Translations under genes and position numbers: made by a program
From: a virus
Reading direction: 5' to 3' (one strand)
IMG/VR virus record: IMGVR_UViG_3300017989_000146
Span: 1-53,113 of that record
DNA: 53,113 bases
Notes under the pieces: generated by a model
What the model was told of the DNA's origin: nothing
The model's input: the letters and a program-made list of their open reading frames with translations, nothing else
Database searches by the model: none
Shown: positions 49,053 to 53,113 of the stretch, piece by piece
Position numbering within the stretch: the first letter of the stretch is position 1
Layout: each line of letters starts with the position of its first letter

Positions 49053-50863
49053 CTCACGCCGGCTGGATGGAGGCGAAGGCCGGCAGGATCAACCTCAAAC
49101 TCCCCTATGCGATGCGCGACGTCTGCAAGGCTACACCGGCAGCGACGTGGGATAAGCATGCGAAGGTGTGGACCTACCCGGCGACTCCGAACACCGCAAG
49201 GACGATGATCCGCGTGTTCAAACAGGCTGGCGTGGCAGTCCACGATCGGGAGGGGTCGGTCGCCGCGATAGTCGAGAGTGAACGACTAGCATACCTGGCG
49301 ATCGACCCCGACCACGAACCCCCGCCGATTCCTCAGACGTGGGGTGAAGACCCTCCAAGAGAATGCCAGATTCGATCATTCTGGTTCGCCACTCACCTAC
49401 GAGGTGCTCAACTCGGTCACGAGATGGGAGTCGGAAAATCAAGGGTAGTGGTCGACCTCACCGGGAACCACGATGATATTCAGACGGCCTTGATTATCTG
49501 TCCGCATGGAGTTGTCGACGTCTGGCCAGAGCAGTTCGCAAAACACGGACCAGGCGGTGATGACATCATGGTCGTCCCTCTTGTAAAGGGGACCGTCGTC
49601 AAGAAAACCGAGTTGGCGGAAGAGGCGATCGAGCGAGCTGCGACACGAGGACAAAAGCTGATCCTCGTGATCAACTTCGAGTCAGTGTGGCGACCACCAT
49701 TCGGCCCTGACTATGACGATCGCAACAGGATGATCAGGCGAGGATTCGCAATCGAGCGTACCTGGGATATGGTGGTGCTCGATGAGGCCCACAGAATCAA
49801 AGCCCCCGGTGGTAGAGCATCGTGGTTCTGCTCCAGGCTCAGGGACAGGGCCGCGCGCCGAATCGGATTGACGGGGACCCCGCTTCATCATTCGAAGCTG
49901 GATATCTATGCTCAATACCGATTCCTCGATCCGTCAATTTACGGGACGAACTATACCCTATTCAAAAGACGCTATGCTGTCCTCGGGGGGAAGTCAGGCC
50001 ATCAAGTCATGCGTGACAGCCGAGGGCGAGAACGATGGCTCAACGAAGATGAGTTCAACGAACGATTCCACCGAATCAGCTATCGTGTCGAGGCCGATGA
50101 GGTTCTCGATTTACCACCCTTCACGCACATCATGAGAACATGCGATCTCAGCCCCAAGGCCAGGAGGATCTACGAGGGGCTTGCCGATGAATTCTGGGCA
50201 GAGCTGGACGGCGGGTCAGAGTTGACGCCGGCGAACAGTCTCGTTCGAAGCCTTCGATTCAGTCAGATCACATCAGGTCACGTCTGTGATGACGACGGCA
50301 GGCTGGTGACTGTAGACGACGCGAAACTCAAACTGCTTGAAGATGTCATGCAGGAAATCGCCCAGGATGAGCCGATCGTCGTGTTCTGTCGGTTCAGGCC
50401 CGATCTCGAGAGAGTCCACGCCGTCGCTGAGAAACTCGGTCGGACGTCATGCGAATTATCGGGGTCGAGAAAAGAGAAGGAGCTGTTCACCGGAAAGAGG
50501 ACGGTTCCTGATGGAAAGGGAGGGACTACGGTTGAAACATTTACTCCGAGCGCCGACGTCATCGCTGTTCAGGTGAAGTCAGGCGGACTTGGTATCGACC
50601 TGACCCGCTCTCGATACTGTATCTGTTTCTCAATCGGATGGTCACTCGGGGATTACGAGCAGCTCCTGAGGCGTGTCCTACGTCCTGGGCAGACTCGCTC
50701 TGGATTTTTCATCCACCTGGTAGCCAACAATACTGTCGACGTAGCGGTCTATCGTGGGCTGGCCGCAGGAAAGGAGGTGACAGAAGAAGTCTACGATTAT
50801 TTCAGGGGCAGGAGCGCTGAGCGGCGAATCGCTGCTGCAGAGGCGCACAACGAGACAATCTAA
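49049..50863 (+). CDS. SF2 (SNF2/DEAD-like) DNA helicase
   Basis: A 604-residue helicase. Motif I is GHEMGVGKSRVVVDL (about residue 126), motif II DEAH in VLDEAHRIKAPGG (about 244), motif III LTGTPLHHS, and the second lobe has QVKSGGLGIDLT and QLLRRVLRPGQTR (about 545), typical of SNF2-like enzymes. It moves on DNA using ATP and probably supports replication, near the primase. ATG 49049 is chosen for the overlap with the RHH gene. The first 75 residues (AGWMEAKAGRINLKLPYAMRDVCKA...W) form a small HARP-like domain. Confidence 0.92.
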   Translation: MTHAGWMEAKAGRINLKLPYAMRDVCKATPAATWDKHAKVWTYPATPNTARTMIRVFKQAGVAVHDREGSVAAIVESERLAYLAIDPDHEPPPIPQTWGEDPPRECQIRSFWFATHLRGAQLGHEMGVGKSRVVVDLTGNHDDIQTALIICPHGVVDVWPEQFAKHGPGGDDIMVVPLVKGTVVKKTELAEEAIERAATRGQKLILVINFESVWRPPFGPDYDDRNRMIRRGFAIERTWDMVVLDEAHRIKAPGGRASWFCSRLRDRAARRIGLTGTPLHHSKLDIYAQYRFLDPSIYGTNYTLFKRRYAVLGGKSGHQVMRDSRGRERWLNEDEFNERFHRISYRVEADEVLDLPPFTHIMRTCDLSPKARRIYEGLADEFWAELDGGSELTPANSLVRSLRFSQITSGHVCDDDGRLVTVDDAKLKLLEDVMQEIAQDEPIVVFCRFRPDLERVHAVAEKLGRTSCELSGSRKEKELFTGKRTVPDGKGGTTVETFTPSADVIAVQVKSGGLGIDLTRSRYCICFSIGWSLGDYEQLLRRVLRPGQTRSGFFIHLVANNTVDVAVYRGLAAGKEVTEEVYDYFRGRSAERRIAAAEAHNETI

Positions 50864-50887
50864 TGAAAGACGAAAGGACTGAAACCA

Positions 50888-51649
50888 ATGTCAAAGAAGA
50901 ATGGAACGAAGAACGGGAGCAGCACGGCACTCGTGAAGGCCGGCGAATTCACGATCATCAAGACCGACGCCGAGGAGCTGATGGAGCTGATCGAAGAAAA
51001 CCTGGCAGACGGGTCGATCGGCCCGATGTCGATGGACAGGATCAGAGTCCCGGCTGGTGGTGGGTCGACCTTTTCTGTCCCGGCCCTGGCCGAAGGCGAT
51101 GAGACGAAAGTCGAGACGATCGACTGCATCATCGTCGGCAAGAAGAAGCATCGGGCCAGGTGGGCGAAGTCGATCGACGAGTCCCCCGGGGGCAGTCCGC
51201 CCGACTGCTTCTCGCCTGACGGGAAGAACGGGATCGGTGACCCCGGCGGTGTCTGCGCCGACTGTCCCTATGACGAGTTCAAGCAGGTCGGGGACAACGA
51301 AGCTTACAAGAAGAAGGGCTGCAAAGAGATGCTGTTCATCATCGCGGTCCGCCCGGACGAGCGACTGCCGATCGCCATCGTCGCCCCGCCGGGATCCCTT
51401 CGCAACGCGGATGATTACCTGAAGAGGCTCACCGCGAAGGGGATCTTCTACTACGGCGCGGTCACCAGGATCGGGCTTGAGCAGGACAAGAACAAGCTCG
51501 GTCGTGAATACTCGAAACTCACCTTCGCCATGGGGCAGAAAATCGAGGGTGCGGACTTCGAGGCCGTGAAGGCATTCCAGAAAACGTTCAAGGGTATCCT
51601 CGAAGGCCGGGCGTTCGACGTCACCGACGATGAGGCCGCATTGACCTAG
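50888..51649 (+). CDS. Cys-rich protein, probable replication accessory (ssDNA-binding-like)
   Basis: A 253-residue protein. Conserved cysteines in PPDCFSPDGKNG, GGVCADCPYDEF and KKGCKEM, followed by hydrophobic strands (LFIIAVRPDERLPIAIVAPPGSLRNADDYLKRL), make a zinc-site arrangement that in memory is shared by many phage proteins next to helicase and primase genes. A T4 gp32-like or SSB-like role is possible because of location and Cys layout, but is not proven. High C/G-ending codons suggest abundance, which suits an SSB. It ends TAG. Confidence 0.72.
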   Translation: MSKKNGTKNGSSTALVKAGEFTIIKTDAEELMELIEENLADGSIGPMSMDRIRVPAGGGSTFSVPALAEGDETKVETIDCIIVGKKKHRARWAKSIDESPGGSPPDCFSPDGKNGIGDPGGVCADCPYDEFKQVGDNEAYKKKGCKEMLFIIAVRPDERLPIAIVAPPGSLRNADDYLKRLTAKGIFYYGAVTRIGLEQDKNKLGREYSKLTFAMGQKIEGADFEAVKAFQKTFKGILEGRAFDVTDDEAALT

Positions 51650-51667
51650 CAACACCGCGGAGGGGCA

Positions 51668-51708
51668 GCCGGCGACCTCGCGCAGTATTCGGGCGCGGGG
51701 TCGCCGGT
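51668..51708 (+). terminator. 16-bp hairpin between the Cys-rich gene and PrimPol
   Basis: 51668-51683 pairs with 51693-51708 over 16 bases with two G-U pairs and a nine-base loop. No T tract. Likely a 3'-end stabiliser of the abundant upstream mRNA and an attenuator for the primase gene. Confidence 0.6.
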
Positions 51709-51736
51709 GATACCCGCAACGACTTCGGGGGCCGAC

Positions 51737-53113
51737 ATGGCTAAGAAAAAATCAACAGGCGACGAACGAGTCGCCACCATAGAACAGTTCCTCCGAACAC
51801 TCTTTTCAGAAAAACCAGACTCAGAATATATTCTCATCTGGACGTTGAAAGGAAAGCGGTCAGCCTGGTTCAGTGATATCGACAAGGCTGTTGCTCATGT
51901 AATAAAAGCCAAGGGGGATGTATATGTCGGCGTCGGGACATCTCCGAAGAGCATGGGGCCGGCGAAGAGATGTCCTGCTTCACAGATCAGTACTTTTCCA
52001 GGCCTATTCGCTGATATTGATGTAGCCGGCCCGGCTCATAAAAGCCCACGACTACCGAAGTCGAGGGGCCAGGCCATGGCGATCGTCGAAGCCCTTGGGG
52101 TCCCGCCGTCGATTATCGTCAATTCAGGACACGGTATCCAGGCGTGGTGGTTATTCAAGGAGCCGTGGACGTTCGATGATGCAGACGAGCGACGTCGGGC
52201 GCAGACTCTTTCACGAGCTTGGGTTCGGGCCCTTTCCAGAGAGGCTGAGGCGATGGGCGCCGGAATCGATATCAGCGTCAACGACCTCGCTCGTGTCCTT
52301 CGCATCCCAGGGACGACGAACTGTAAACTGGACCCCGTCCCCGTCACCCTCGTCCGAGAAAGCGCCGTAAGGTCCGACCCGTCTGATCTCGAAGAGCTGG
52401 TTGATTGGGCGATTGAGCAGGATGACGGGCGAGGGAAACCTGGGCAACATGTTGAATCTGACGACGATGAGCTCATCTTGGATTCTGGCGCGAACCCACC
52501 TTTCATGAAACACGACGTCAGCCTTGAAAATTCCGATAAATATGCAGCGACGTGGGCGCGGACTCGGAAGGATTTAAAAGACCTGAGTGCCTCAGGCTAC
52601 GATATGGCTCTGGCGTGTCTCTGTGCGATCCACGGGTACACTGATCAGGAAATCGCTGATACCCTGATCGCCTGCCGGCGGAAGCATAGCGATGATCTCA
52701 AGCTCAGGGTCGACTATTACCGATCGACTATCAATCGAGCGAAAAAATTCATCAAGCAGCGTGACGCACAAGACCGGCTGGAAGAGGAAAGTGGAAAAGA
52801 CGACGGGCCGGTTCCTGATGATGATAAACCATCCCTGCTTGAAACCCTCTCAGATGTTCTCGGAATTAGGGTCACCCGGATCGTTAAATTTTTATCAGAC
52901 CCTCCGACTTATCGGCTGGAAACATCAAGAGGGAAAGTCGTCCTCGGTGAAGTACAGAATCTCATTCAGCAAGCCCAATTTCGAAACCACGTCGCAGCAG
53001 CGACTAACGTCTACATCCAGGGATTCAAGCCTCCTGCGTGGGCGGTCATCGCTCAGAAGCTCCTCGATGTTCTCGATGAAGAAAGTGTCGGGGACGATAA
53101 TACCGAAGAGGGC
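51737..53113 (+). CDS. Primase-polymerase (AEP/PrimPol family), 3' partial
   Basis: 459 residues are visible and the frame is open at the right edge. Residues about 60-220 carry the archaeo-eukaryotic primase core: GLFADIDV (metal-binding DxD, about 91), VNSGHGIQAWWLF (the sxH motif, about 131) and DLARVLRIPGTTNCK (about 195). A C-terminal region (DLKDLSASGYDMALACLCAIHGYTDQEIADTLIACRR) is a primase C-terminal helical domain often followed by a helicase domain outside the window. It makes primers and may extend them. Confidence 0.9.
   Translation, partial: MAKKKSTGDERVATIEQFLRTLFSEKPDSEYILIWTLKGKRSAWFSDIDKAVAHVIKAKGDVYVGVGTSPKSMGPAKRCPASQISTFPGLFADIDVAGPAHKSPRLPKSRGQAMAIVEALGVPPSIIVNSGHGIQAWWLFKEPWTFDDADERRRAQTLSRAWVRALSREAEAMGAGIDISVNDLARVLRIPGTTNCKLDPVPVTLVRESAVRSDPSDLEELVDWAIEQDDGRGKPGQHVESDDDELILDSGANPPFMKHDVSLENSDKYAATWARTRKDLKDLSASGYDMALACLCAIHGYTDQEIADTLIACRRKHSDDLKLRVDYYRSTINRAKKFIKQRDAQDRLEEESGKDDGPVPDDDKPSLLETLSDVLGIRVTRIVKFLSDPPTYRLETSRGKVVLGEVQNLIQQAQFRNHVAAATNVYIQGFKPPAWAVIAQKLLDVLDEESVGDDNTEEG

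Noticed and set aside
50891-51655. 254-aa minus-strand frame
   Set aside because: Antisense of the Cys-rich replication-type gene, which has the motifs and ribosome site.
1-53113. tRNA genes, integrase, attachment sites, insertion sequences
   Set aside because: None could be recognised by reading; no claim is made, and a tRNA scan would be decisive.

Overview
The window is a 53 kb piece of an uncultivated tailed bacteriophage (Caudoviricetes) genome with a contractile tail. Every gene I can support is on the + strand, packed tightly, with many ATGA or TGATG start/stop overlaps. No integrase, CI-like repressor, tRNA, rRNA, CRISPR array or insertion sequence was recognised, so nothing points to lysogeny within this window. 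Both ends cut through genes: an SF1 helicase at the left edge and an archaeo-eukaryotic-type primase-polymerase at the right edge. The phage genome therefore continues on both sides. The host cannot be named from the sequence; a lipoprotein, exported proteins and consensus sigma70-type promoters indicate a bacterial host.

Layout. 1-5.8 kb: nucleic-acid metabolism (SF1 helicase, orphan TSCPD domain, VRR-NUC nuclease, Cas4/RecB-like Fe-S nuclease, DUF5131 three-Cys protein) with a lipoprotein. 5.8-9.2 kb: NlpC/P60 hydrolase, a putative nuclease, and small membrane, exported and basic proteins. 9.2-9.8 kb: an apparently highly expressed protein of unknown function behind a hairpin-rich leader. 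9.9-14.5 kb: ParB-fold protein, two TET-associated glycosyltransferase (TAGT) genes, and the terminase small and large subunits. 14.5-24.5 kb: portal, Mu F-like head protein, a large XkdF protease fusion, scaffold, decoration protein, major capsid protein and connectors. 24.5-34.4 kb: neck terminator, sheath, tube, tail chaperone pair, tape measure, Dit-like protein, Pam3-like plug, hub, spike, gp25 wedge, baseplate J and a DUF2612/gpI-like wedge. 34.4-38.5 kb: fibre and appendage genes and a membrane protein, closed by a long structured hairpin with a T-rich tail. 38.6-48.8 kb: a perfect-consensus promoter, then many small early-type genes with repeated leader RNAs, DUF932, RadC, a strong terminator and an SMC/RecF-like ATPase. 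48.8-53.1 kb: a second promoter of the same type, a small ribbon-helix-helix candidate, an SF2 helicase, a Cys-rich putative replication protein and PrimPol.

How it works together. The early/replication block (right part plus the left edge) is driven by at least two related promoters carrying the same TTTTGATA box. The late block (about 9.2-38.5 kb) makes the virion. The ParB-TAGT-TAGT-TerS-TerL order suggests glycosylation of modified DNA bases close to packaging.

The most notable observations are: an exact 20-bp tandem duplication that breaks the first TAGT just before its acidic active-site motif; an in-frame amber codon at codon 10 of the first gene behind the strongest promoter; a shared operator-like box at two promoters; repeated leader RNAs; a small beta-rich domain inserted in four different virion proteins; a textbook slippery heptamer in the tail chaperone; and a 670-aa capsid protease fusion.
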